A stretch of DNA of 64,000 bases from Spirodela intermedia. Taxonomy: Eukaryota; Streptophyta; Magnoliopsida; Alismatales; Araceae. Below are positions 1 through 11,168 of this stretch, piece after piece. The first letter of the stretch is position 1, and every line of letters begins with the position of its first letter. Under the pieces are notes generated by a model. That model was not told where the DNA came from, did no database searches, and worked only from the letters and a program-made list of their open reading frames with translations. A program made the position numbers and the translations under genes. The stretch is from contig LR746264.1 of NCBI GenBank assembly GCA_902729315.2, forward strand, positions 3,016,878 through 3,080,877, in the 5' to 3' direction.

Positions 1-110
1 TGATTTTTGTTACACATTCCAGTTATCAGCGTTGGTTTTAGAGAAGTTGGGCTTTCGAGGGAAAGCGGCGTATGATTCACTCATTAAAGCTCGTATGATT
101 CACTCATCAG

Positions 111-1879
111 TTCACCGTGGAAAGCGGCGCCGCCGACCCCTCCGACGTCGAAGACAGAGACCCGTCGCCGTCCTTGACTAACAGTGCTGACACGGCATCC
201 AAGGGCCACCAACTCACCGCCGCCAAGAGACATCTCTCTTTCGACGGCCTCTCCTACGACGCACTGTCGGAGAATGATAAGATCCCGAATGTAGCAAACG
301 ACGGCGCCGCCGAGATGCGCTGCCGCCGGGCGAGAGTCTGCGTGAGGGCTGTATCAGAAGCGCCCTTGGTCAGCCCTCGCTGCTCATCATTCCCATTCTT
401 CATCTTTTTACTCCCTGAAATGGCCACCACTGGTCAGCTCTGTTGTCTGGCTCTTCACTTATTGGTACTGGTGGGGATCTTCTCTCAGATAAGCGACGGA
501 TGCCAATGGAGGAAATATGGGCAGAAGATGGCGAAGGGGAACCCCTGTCCGCGGGCTTACTACCGGTGCACCATGGCAGCCGGCTGTCCTGTTCGTAAAC
601 AGGTAAGATAATCTTCAGTTATAATAGTCCTAGAAAAACGATGAACGAACAAATATATGACCCTTTTGTAGTCATTGTATGTTGACTTCCGGGTAGTTGA
701 TCTATTTATTTGACTCCGTGTTGTCTATTTGAACCATGCACCCCTAGCTTTGACATTACACTGAGGATATCAGCCTATTAAATTGGCCTTTGAAGGGTGC
801 AAGTGAGATGTAGAATATGTATTGAACAGTCCCACACTGATTAGTAGATTGAAATATTATGATGAAAATAAATCGACTAGGATTTGAGTCGAATATCTTC
901 ACGCTTGAACTTGGCATTAGAGCAACTAGTTCTTAGATCTGTGTGCCACATACTTGTGGTCAATGTCGTACGCCTTTGACAGTCAAACATTAGACATAAG
1001 AAAGAGTCTACGGTAATAATAAATCCGAGATGCATAGAATATCATACAATGAACCGCGTAAAGGGCTGCGTTCTATGGGAGCCCAAGTTTTGGGTTCTTG
1101 AGAAAGCAATTATTTTTGGACAGGTGAGACGGCCTCATGGTTCATGTTCAATTTACGTCTCGTTGAGAACCTTTTCTGACGCGAGCTGCCACTATTTCTT
1201 CTCCATGCAAAGGCACGGAAGATGTCCTGATGTAAAACAAAGTCAAATCCGTTGACGAGGTTTTTCATCCATGAAGCTCATACTGTCTCCGAGTGGTTCT
1301 TACAGCCATGCGTGTTTGGCCGTGCAGGTGCAGAGGTCTTCAGAGGACAGGACCATCCTGGTAACGACCTACGAGGGCAGCCACAACCACCCACTTCCCC
1401 CCGCCGCCGCTGCAATGGCAAGCACCACGTCGGCGGCCGCTGCCATGCTCCTCTCCGGCTCCAGCACCAGCAGTGAAACTCTCCCCGCAACGGGCTTCTA
1501 CCCGCCTTCCTACGCCACCACCATGGCCACCCTCTCACCCGCCGCGCCCTTCCCTACCATCACCCTCGACCTAACGCAGCCTCCGAATGGGCTCATGCCA
1601 TTCCAGCATAACCGCATGGCCGCCGCCATGCCATTCCCATTTCAGATGAGCCTCCCCCAGAAGCGATTGGAATTCCTCCCAGCGGTGCAGTTCGATCACC
1701 AGCAAAGCTCAATCGTAGAGACTATAACCAGTGCCATCACAGCAGATCCCAACTTTACTGCGTCCTTGACCGCCGCCATTTCTTCCATCGTGGCTGCTCC
1801 TCGCATCGCCAACAGCTCAAAGGGAGTACCGGAGTCACCCCAAATTCCACAGTCCTGCACCACCTTTTCCACTAACTAG
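111..1879 (+). CDS. WRKY transcription factor, group IIb (3' part; 5' exons outside window)
   Basis: DNA-binding factor that recognises W-box promoters in the nucleus. Exons read as about 111-368, 489-602 and 1328-1879, with introns 369-488 and 603-1327. The middle exon encodes WRKYGQK and the first zinc ligands (C-X5-C); the last exon completes the finger with H-N-H 23 residues later. The intron falls just before the VQR codons, the position typical of groups IIa/IIb. The Ala/Ser-rich stretch after the finger and the FYPPSYATT and TITLDLT segments match WRKY6/31/42-type proteins. There is no in-frame ATG in the first exon, so the start and the N-terminal leucine zipper lie upstream of the window, or the copy is 5' truncated. 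The conserved basic linker before the domain is altered ([14 protein letters not shown]). Family call is firm; the exact orthologue is not assigned. Confidence 0.88.
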
Positions 1880-1884
1880 AGGGG

Positions 1885-2106
1885 GAGAGAGAGCTGTAGA
1901 AGCAAGGATTCTTAAAGTCCTGCTGTTTACAGAAGGGAGAGGATCTCAGAGAGCTACAGATGATAGGATTTAAATGGTCTTTCTATTCAATAGGAAGAGA
2001 GAGAGAGAGCTGCAGAAGACAGGGCTTTATTAGTGTCACTATTCACTAGAGAGAGAAAGAGGATCTGAGAGAGCTACAGATGACTGGGTTTTATAAGTAC
2101 TACAGC

Positions 2107-2143
<37 letters not shown>

Positions 2144-2195
2144 CTTGGAGAACTATAGAAGACAAGCTCTTAGTAGGATCACTGTTTCGCTGCTT
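1885..2195 (+). repeat. Five-unit alternating tandem repeat in WRKY 3' UTR
   Basis: Five diverged copies of a roughly 60-bp unit start near 1889, 1947, 2005, 2067 and 2145, each opening with a GAGAGCT-like core. Copies 1, 3 and 5 share a CTGYAGAAGACA-like stretch; copies 2 and 4 share CTACAGATGA, so the true period is a dimer of about 120 bp. A pure (GA)n run at about 2111-2140 lies before the last copy. The array follows the WRKY stop codon directly and probably forms much of its 3' UTR. Confidence 0.7.
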
Positions 2196-2390
2196 GGTTA
2201 GCATTGCATTGTTATTAATAATATGAAGTCCTCTACATTTCAGTTATCGTGTAGAACAAAAGAAATCAGTATTCACAAAAAGATTTGTTTTCAATGCAAG
2301 CTCGTCTGTGGAAGAACAGTTGATTTCCATAGTAGGTGATGCTATGAAAAGTTCCCCTAAGAGACATGGTAAATTTATGATGATAACACG

Positions 2391-2741
2391 TTGACATCTT
2401 GCGCCTTCTCGCCAAGGAATGAAGATCTCAAAAGTCCACATGGCCACAAGTCTGGTTCTTGACGTAACTCAGGTTAATTTCTACTAGTTCATCGATAGTG
2501 GCTTGCCCTCTTATCTCCCAGTTCAGGGAAGTGTCCTTAAGCCCGGAGGCACACCTCATCCACCCAAAAATAAAATCCTGACAAAATGGCATATGCTCTC
2601 CCTCCACACCCTGGACAGAGAGGAGGGAGAAGGAGGAGGAGGAGACGAAGAAGAAGAAGAAGAAGAAGAAGAAGAAGAAGAAGAAGAAGAAGAATAAGGT
2701 GTTGGGATGCGTCACGTCAGAGATTGAAGCTTATGCAACGG
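2391..2741 (+). pseudogene. Decayed duplicate of the plastid rubredoxin 5' UTR and first codons
   Basis: This stretch aligns by eye with 21155-21417, the leader and first codons of the rubredoxin gene. Shared blocks include GAATGAAGATCTCAAAAGTC, the CACACC-TATCCACCC block, GACAAAATGGCATATGCTC and the final TATGCAACGG/TTTGCAACGG. It differs by an insert of about 90 bp (2455-2545) and a (GAA)n expansion at about 2648-2694. The real start ATGGCAGC reads ATTGAAGC here, so the start codon is lost. Homology stops about seven codons into the gene, so it encodes nothing. Confidence 0.75.
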
Positions 2742-5700
2742 AGAGAGAGTTGGCACTACTCTCTTATTGTTAATTTTAACTGTTAATATCATTCATTCGT
2801 ATGAGGTAAGTATGGCTTTAAATCAGCCGTCAATTGTTGAACCCAAAGAAGCCCTAAGGTTAACTAAGTGCGGGAGCGAATTGGTCAGTTTTTAAAATTT
2901 TCTAAATAGGCCTAAGGTCATCTAAAAGGGTAAGGCTCTAGCTGGGTTTAGACACTGAGATGACAGACTAGTGAATTTTTTGAATCAACTCATTGGGTTG
3001 GCACACAAGGTCAGCTCTAGGTTGACCCACTAAAGATAGAGAATAATGGGCACACGTCTTATAATGGCTCAACCCCCATGGTCAACATATATATTCAAAG
3101 GATTATTTTCTTATGTTCCACCACTTTCCAACCACAATACACTTTTCTAAACATTAAGGTGTTAGCTCACCACCACAAGAGATATTTCATTGTACCATGC
3201 TTAGGTAATAACATATTATTTTTCCTTGTTCTCATACTAATAGCCTTCATCCTTGAGTAACTTCACACTTAACAACAAAAGAAGTAAAAAATTAAATGTT
3301 AAGATTTTTAAATGAGATTCCCTTGGTTTTTAGCCATTTTGCATTGAAAGAGGAAGCATCTAGATGTTATTTCCTAAGAAGCTTAGACGACTGAAGAAAG
3401 ATGTAAAATTGGTACTCTTCAATATACAATGACCTCACAAGAAGCTTAGATGAACGTTTTGATATATGTTTGAATAGCCCTTGGTTAATCTGTTTATAGG
3501 CTCTAAAAATTTGAACAATGAGATTCAAAAAAGAGAGCAATAGTTGGCCTTCAGTCATCTTGGTCAATCTAATGTACCTACCAACTACATATGATGTGTA
3601 TATTGCCATTATACTATGTCAACTTGTGCACTACGATATATCGTTATTTCTAACACTCAAATCATCCTATTTTTGTTAAAATATTATGTGTTGGTGTTGT
3701 AATTTATTGACCTCAATTCGGTCAAGCTACTCTACAGTAAGTTATTATCTTCTAAAACTCAAATCATCTCATTGTTGTCAACCCATTGTGTTATGGCATC
3801 TACGTCAACATGCTTGAATGTTCTAGCATTGCATTATGGCATCTAGCTTATGCTTGGGGTTTAACTTTCTTGAATCTAGTCATTTTGGTTGGGTTTGAGT
3901 AGACTTATTTTAAGGCTTTAGTTGACTTTTACATGTCTAGTCACCTCATTTACGTTTTGGTGAACTCATTTTGATATAGGTCAAACCTTTTACATATTTA
4001 AGAGCCAGAAACGTGATAAAAACATATTGCACTAGATCAAAAATATCAGATATTAATCAAAATTATAAGATAAATTAATAGAATTAATAAATTATTTCTT
4101 AATGGCCTTAATATAAAATGACTTGTTTACCCTCTTATTTATTTTTCAACATGAAATTTGAACATCAATAACCTAAAATAGATAATTAAAAAATACTTGG
4201 GATAGGTTATGCGATGACTCATGGAAGAGGCTTTAGAGCACAAGTAACTATAGCTCTTGAAATTAATGATGAGAACTGTTTGGGTGAGGAAGGAGTGGGT
4301 TCAGTTGATTAAAAGGTACATGGCCAAGTGGAAGGAATAATAAGAAAGAGAGAAGATGTGTATTGACACAAAATGAGTCAAAATATAGTGGAAAAAAGAG
4401 AAATTGAGTTGATCCTTTGTCATGCCAACTGAAATGGAGGTCAACTAGGCTGAGTTCTAATTTACACATTGACTTAACTAGAGTTGCATGCAAAAGAAAA
4501 TTTGAAATTTTGCACATGAATTGACAAGGTAAAAATTTCAATGAATAAACCAGGCTATAAATCCACATAACTTAGAAACTTCAACCTTTGAATCTTCAAA
4601 GACTTGATGGGGTGACCCTTGAAACCACAAGGATCAAATATTCTCTTGAGCCCACAATGAGTATCTTGAATCTACAAATAGAAAGAACAGAAACCGCAAG
4701 GAGCATTTTTTTTACTAATTCAAAGGGCATATAGAGTTATGATGGGGAAACCTTTAAATAAACTAAATTTTAGTCGAGGTGCTCCTAAAAAATTTAAATA
4801 TATTAAAAGTATTTAAAAAGAATGCTTTACAATAATGCCTTAAAACATCTTTAGAATGTCCAAAAGCAAGAAATTAACTTAAATAATATTCAAATAATTT
4901 CTCATCTTTTTTATTATGGGCCTAATTAGATACTAGGTCATCTCGTCCTTGTAGCCCATCCTTCAACCTTCCAAGGCATCTGGTCCAATAGTGTTGAACT
5001 ATGCATGTTCTACATCACACATTAATATAAGAAAATCTAGAAGGAAATTATATTTTTGAATTTGCAAATGACAAGGATGATTCTTCAATGAAAAATATTA
5101 TTTTGGGTCAAAAAAAATATCTACAATGTGTTCCTCTTTAAAAGGGAAAAGGAAATAAATTTCATGATTGATAAGATCTAATGAAAAAACTTTTAAAAAT
5201 AAGATGGCATGAATAAAAAGAAACATTTAGTATCCTTATGAAAAGAAAATTCCTTTCGAGCCTTATGAGCCACTAAGACAACCTTAGTTTTTTTTTTTCC
5301 TCATCTAAAACTCAACCCTTTTGGGCTACATTTTTTTATTTTCTTATTTATTGAAAATTTCTTTTACATTACGCATATAGAGGCATTCGTTGCCTTTAAA
5401 AGACTAAATTTCTTCCCTTTGATCTTAAACTGATCCACCCACTTGGATAGTATTATTTTTTTGCATAAGTCACTAATTTGGAATGTTAGTACTCTCTCAC
5501 CGTCTTTAGCCTTCACACTACTTATGAGCCAAACTCTACTTTCACAAAAATAAGGGGTCAAACATTGTAGTTTATGAGTGCCATAAAATATTTCTTCTAG
5601 TTTATCACGTAGCATATAGTGCTCGCTTCTAGTTTTTGTACTAAAAATCCATGTTATATTTTTAATATACAAGAGTCTAGCATACATACTTATGTGTGAA

Positions 5701-7640
5701 AGATGATTTCAATAAATAAATTTAAATGCTTCCAAACACTTAGTGCAATCAATGAAGCTTAAGTACACTTCCTTTTTGGTAGCAAGGAAATTTTAAGGGT
5801 GAAGTAGCTATATGAAAAATCTCATTATGTAATTAGACAATATCATATTATTGCCCATGAATTGATATGAAATAAATGTATAGGAAACAAAAAGTGCCCA
5901 AAAAGCACAACCCATAAAGTCTGAAATCATAAAACTTGGAAGACCTAAATAGAGTAGTTAAAATAGCTCATATGGTTAAAAATATAAGTTCTTAATATAA
6001 AATCAAAGACATGTTGAGTCTGATGTGGCTCAATGATGTAATAAGAAGGGGGTGAATTAGTTTCCCACGTTTGCTACGTGTATAAATTTGTCAACATAAG
6101 CTTTAATATAGTATATGAACTCTATATGCAACTCGATCTAAGACTCTTATTGTTCTCACATGGCCGTTGTAATTTCTCTCTCTTTCACTTCTAGTGATGA
6201 TAGATAAAGAGTATATATTGGTTCACCCTTCCTTAGCTATTTCTAATACTAGATGATTTTTATTTTCAACGCAAATATAGTTGACATCAAGGACTCAACT
6301 CTAACAACATAACAGTTTAATCTCCACAAAGATCTCACCCTCATGGATAGTTCTTGACTCACAACATCATGAGGAGGTACACTTCTCCTCATGTCTTAAT
6401 CTTACCTTTTCTTCACTCACCACCTAGGTTACTTTAGGGTCTAATAGAAAAAGACAACTTTCAATAAAGTTATTTGATTCATACATTGCCGTAGATGATT
6501 AAGAATAATGATATTTTAATTCTTTCTTTGAAGTTCGTGGTTGCTTTGATGTAGATGATTCAATAGGACTACTTTTATTTCTATGAGTGATGTGGATGAA
6601 TATTTCCTCATTCAATGTTAGCTTCATTTGTTCTCAACTCCCTCTACTGATACTCCAATATATCTACATCATATCACTATTTTAAAATGGTCATAATAAT
6701 TTAAATATCTTGACATTACTCCATCAGCATACTAGTGACCTTCAACTATTTTTCATTTCTAAACTTTCTTCTTTATTGATTGTTGTTCATGAAATCTTGT
6801 TGTAGATTTGTACCTAATTCAATAGGATTACTTCTTTTTTTTTCAATGTTCATTGTATTCCAGAAAAAAAGTACATACAAGAATCTATCGCTATGTTCTT
6901 CATCACATGTGACTACTATTTGTTAAATGGGGGGGTGCACTTCCCTTCTTGAGTTTGATTGTTTGTAGACTGCCTCATACATTTAGTTGATGATTGATAG
7001 TTTAGTTGGTCTACATAGGCTTGGGGGTTAGACCGCCATGGCACCAGTTCAACATCATTCTTGCCTAATGGGCTAACTAGGGTATTCACCTAACCTCTCC
7101 ACTACTTCACACCTATCCATTAGGAATAGGCTTTAGAGTGCGATTTAGCCACCTTTCCTTAGTGCCTAGTCTTTCACTGATTTGCCATGCTCATTCACCA
7201 CCCTATTTCTCTTGGTCAATGGTAATCTAACTCTTATCCCCACCGATGCTGCTATGTTGCTTATAGATGATAGAGGGTCCATAGAAGTGGGTAGCTTTTT
7301 CCTCATGAAGTTACCCCTTCTCCTCCTTCCTCACCTCTTCTTCCTCCTCTTTTTTCCTTCTTTATTTTTTTTATTAGAGGTTTGAGGCAAGGGAGGTGGG
7401 AATTACCAGCTTTTGGAGCTTTCACTCTACTTCCTAAGTTTCAACTCTTTTTTTTCTCTCTTTTTTTTATAGCAGACTTGATGGTTTAGAGAATCAAATA
7501 TTATCAAAGGAGGGGCTTTGGGTGAGGGATCCGTGATACTCACCAAGCTGATATGGTTGCTTTGGGTAGGTTAGCCTCCACCACATTCACTATCCCACAT
7601 TCACTCTATCACAAGAGGTGATTGACGAGACTAAATCGTA
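2742..7640. other. AT-rich intergenic DNA without a recognisable gene
   Basis: No open frame here resembles a known protein or carries a plausible splice pattern. A segment near 6047 reads GGGGGTGAATTAG, a motif often seen at the edge of plant copia-type elements, and the sequence after it looks like degraded retroelement DNA, but no ends or coding domains could be found. A pyrimidine-rich tract lies at about 7310-7470. Most of the region is probably old, unclassifiable transposon debris. Confidence 0.5.
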
Positions 7641-9432
7641 TGGTCGTTGAATGCACACGATTCAGTGTCAAAACAAAGTCCTAATCTTACCAATTTATGA
7701 TTAATTAAAGTAATTAATTAGTATAATGGTAATTAAGGGTCGAATCCATGGAGAATTAGAGAAATTTGAGAGATATATCTTTGAGATTCGGTCAAATCCG
7801 ACGATGAAATTAGGTTAGAAATTGGGTAATTTAGTATATTAAGAAAGATAACTCAATTTCGAATCCACGGAATCAAAAATCAGGTGATTTGGATGAGAAT
7901 TCGAAGAGTAATCGAAGTTTGAAGTTAAGAGACATTTTTGTATCGCGAAATGATTAAAAACAGAAATTAAAACTAAATTAAACTTAATCTACAATACTTA
8001 AAGTAAAATTAACACTAAATGATGAAAGATTAAGATGAAAACAAACAATCTAACCCAAATTAGCCTTCGAAATGATCCAATTAATCGCCGGATGCAAGGC
8101 TTTTCATTCCGAATTTTCGAAGACGAAAGAGGAGTTCAAGACTTGATTTCTTCCAATTCTTTCAATCAAACATTGAAATTAAACATCCAACAGAAGCGGA
8201 AATGAGTTTCGAACACAATGAAAAAGATGTCGCGCGAATTGGAGCTCTAAACAAAGAGAATTTGAAGATTGATCGCGGGCCGTTCTTCCGTCGCGAAGAA
8301 CGGATTTTATAAAATTCAGAAATGATCGTGGCCGTCCGATCTGATGGAGTTGATCGCGATGGACGATCGCGATGAGACGCCTCTTCAAGAATCGTCGCGA
8401 CGATTCGACGATCGTCTGATCATGATCGTGCGGTTAAGATGTGATTGGATGTCCATCTGATGTGAATAATCTGGACCGTTATAACTCTCGATCAGACGGT
8501 CGTGATTTATTCACTTAAGTGAGTATTTAGGCACGTGGTTGATCTCTGATCGCGTGGACCTCGATTCCACGTGATCTACGCACGCTATTTGTCGCGATGT
8601 CGATCGGACGCACGAGATCACGCCACGCGTCCTGCACATAAGAAAACTAAGGGACTTTAGTCCCACACGGGAAAAACAAAGGAGTATATTCGGGTATATA
8701 AGATATGACGATTAAGAGGGATTAATACTTTGTCTTCCGATAATCGGAAGACCTATATACTTTATTAAATAAATATATATAGTAAATATAAATATGCCAC
8801 GTGTCACATCAGTGCCACGCAGGCACCCACGTGCTGTCCACGTGGCAGAGCCACGTGGCCCCGAGTACCACGTCGCATCCACATGTACACGCGCGACATG
8901 TAACCCCTTTTTGCGATTTTTTAATTAATTTAAAACATTTAAAAATCGAAAATAAATATAAATAAATTCAGAAAAATTCCAGAAAATTCTATAAAATTGT
9001 AAAAATCATAACTTTCAAAATACGACTCCAAATTAATTCAAATTTGTTTTGTTGGATTCAAAATTGAATAATCTACCATTATAAAAGGTTAAATTATTAA
9101 AATAAAAGAGAATAAATTTTAATTAATTTTATACATTTATGTATTATATAAAATAAATTTATATAAATACATAAATGTTAATAAATATCTTTTCTCTCAT
9201 ATTTTCACTCTTAAAACATGATTATGATCATAAATATAATTAGGATTAAAGATTGTAATGTGTAATTATTTATAATAATCCATAATTTGGTGTATTTTAA
9301 GATCATAACATGAATTTACACAAAATGATAGAAATATACTTAAAATATGATAACATGCATATATTTGTAATGATTAATGCCTTAATTTGCATTAATAATT
9401 ATATAATTACATGCATAAATAGCATGTTATCA
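7641..9432. mobile_element. Putative solo LTR or LTR-derived fragment
   Basis: The block begins TGGTCGTTGAATGCACACG and ends ATGTTATCA, so it has TG...CA ends. Near its left edge (about 7738) it contains GGGTCGAATCCATGG, the reverse complement of a motif common near the 3' end of Tat/Athila-type LTRs. If it is an LTR it lies on the minus strand. It holds a dense cluster of CACGTG G-boxes (8532-8857). I could not find a target-site duplication (TCGTA on the left, GTGAG on the right), so the ends are uncertain and the call tentative. Confidence 0.3.
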
Positions 9433-9461
9433 GTGAGCTCGTCTAGTTAGGTCTTAGATCA

Positions 9462-9466
9462 ATACC
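9462..9466. repeat. Target-site duplication ATACC, left copy (right copy 16917-16921)
   Basis: ATACC lies immediately before the first TGATAAG of the left LTR and again immediately after the final CGTCA of the right LTR. Five-base duplications are standard for Ty3/gypsy integrases, so the element inserted here as a unit and both ends are intact. Confidence 0.93.
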
Positions 9467-10955
9467 TGATAAGTCTTCATTATCATGAGTTAATAATTAG
9501 TAAATAATATAGTTTTAGGCTTAACTCGTGATAAATAGACTTATATTTGTGTTAAAGTGTGAAAAGTGGTTTTCAGTTGATTAATGTTATTTTTTGGGTA
9601 ATTATGTGATTTTATACGAATTTATATGATTTTTACAGTCTTACTTTTGAGATAAATGAAGAAAAAGAAATAAAACTAAAATATTGCAAAATGGGGGGAA
9701 CCCGCCGGCCAGCCGGGCCCGCAAGCGGGACGGAAGCTCAGTCGGGGAGTAGCCGCGAGCAGGGGGGCTCGAGCAGCTTGGACCGATAGGGGCACATGTG
9801 CGCCACTCCCCTTCCACGTCACCGGTGGCCAGCTAGCTGTGGGGCAAGGAGTGGTCGTACACGCGAGAGAAGGGACTTTGCTTACAAACCTAAGATTACT
9901 ATATATTCGCCTGAAAAATCGGCACACAACTGATGTGGGACTAAACCCGCGTCACACCTTCCTCAGAAGGGGCGGACAACCGGCGCGAGTTCGAATCCTC
10001 CCACAGTCAAAATTCATATATTTTTATCTGATTATCGTGACTTTCCTGCAGATCGCCGGTGAAGGATTAAGCAACCAGAATCACTGGATCATCGGCGAAA
10101 ATCTCGTCAACGTGATTCACGGAGCATTGTTACTAAAATTGCTGAACGATTCGCGATAAAAGGATCGCGAATCCATCGAGTAAATCATCTCCGATTGATC
10201 GACGAACAAGCCGTCGTCGGGAAGAGGACGATCCGCCGAGAGACGAGTCGCCACCTCTTGAGAGCGTACCAGATGCGATGAAGAGCCTCCTCTTGCTACG
10301 CGGACCTGAGGATGAAGCTCCCTGACACGCGCCCCACCTCCATCCAGCTCCTCTCCGTCGGGTGACAGCCGCCAGAGAGCCGTAGACGATCCTCCTGAAC
10401 GCTCAGGATTCCGGTGCATCGCCGACGCATCGCCGTCGCGACGCCGGAACTCTGTTTTCCTACTTTCAACTTACTTTACACTTCATTTAGTGATATTTCT
10501 TTGTGATTTTAATTTACCAAAATATACTTTGTTCTATTAAGATTCTTCCGGCTTTTACAGATCTTAATTTGATTAATTAAATCATCTGTAATCGCTTACG
10601 TAAGAATCACCGGGCGGAACTCTATTTCCGCCTGATTTGCGTTCGCCGGGCGCTGACATCATCCTGACGTCCGCGCCCTTATTTCCCTTTTTCGTGAATT
10701 TTAAATATATTTCCTTTTTATTTCCTAGTATAAAATTCATAGAAAATCGTATTCATTGAGAAAAATTCTGAATAATTACTAGATATTATATTACATTTGA
10801 TCGACCTGGAAAATTACCGCTATTTTTGGAAGTTTTATTGAATTATAATTGCTATATTTATTTAGAAATACTTCTAAATATCCAAAAATTCGTATTTTCT
10901 AGTTTTATAAATTTTATATTTGCGTGATTTAATATACAACGACTGAGTCACGTCA
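9467..10955 (+). repeat. 5' LTR of the gypsy element
   Basis: Starts TGATAAG and ends CACGTCA. A GC-rich island (about 9690-9860) sits inside otherwise AT-rich DNA and is followed by a TATA-like ACTATATATT at about 9898 and the motif GATGTGGGACTAAAC at about 9931. The GC-rich segment around 10180-10440 lacks about 160 bp that the 3' LTR has. A tRNA B-box-like GAGTTCGAATCC lies near 9988. Confidence 0.92.
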
Positions 10956-10960
10956 AATTT

Positions 10961-10977
10961 TGGCGCCGTTGCTGGGG
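10961..10977 (+). promoter_or_regulatory. Primer binding site, tRNA-Asp type
   Basis: TGGCGCCGTTGCTGGGG starts five bases inside the 5' LTR. It is complementary to the 3' end of plant tRNA-Asp including CCA, apart from one mismatch (T for C in the TGCTGGGG part). tRNA-Asp priming is characteristic of Athila-type gypsy elements. Confidence 0.85.
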
Positions 10978-11168
10978 ATGTATTCCATAATATTTAGTAT
11001 TTTTCTATTTTTCTCTTAGAGTACAGAAAAAAAATTAACTCTTGTTTTATTTTCTTTTTGCTGATTTTTTTATTAGAAAATGGGAACGAAAAGAAGCAAA
11101 GCAAGGACTGGAGCATCTTGAAGGAGGGTAACAGTTACTAACTTTTTCCCTCGAATTTATTGATTTTT

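Noticed and set aside
2428-2786. Apparent proteins of poly-Glu, poly-Arg or poly-Phe
   Set aside because: Translations of the (GAA)n tract in the rubredoxin 5' duplicate.
5364-5687. 107-codon minus-strand open frame in AT-rich DNA
   Set aside because: No recognisable domain, no splice context and surrounded by transposon-like debris.
9980-10012. tRNA gene in the LTR
   Set aside because: Only a B-box-like motif is present; no A box, anticodon arm or acceptor stem could be folded.
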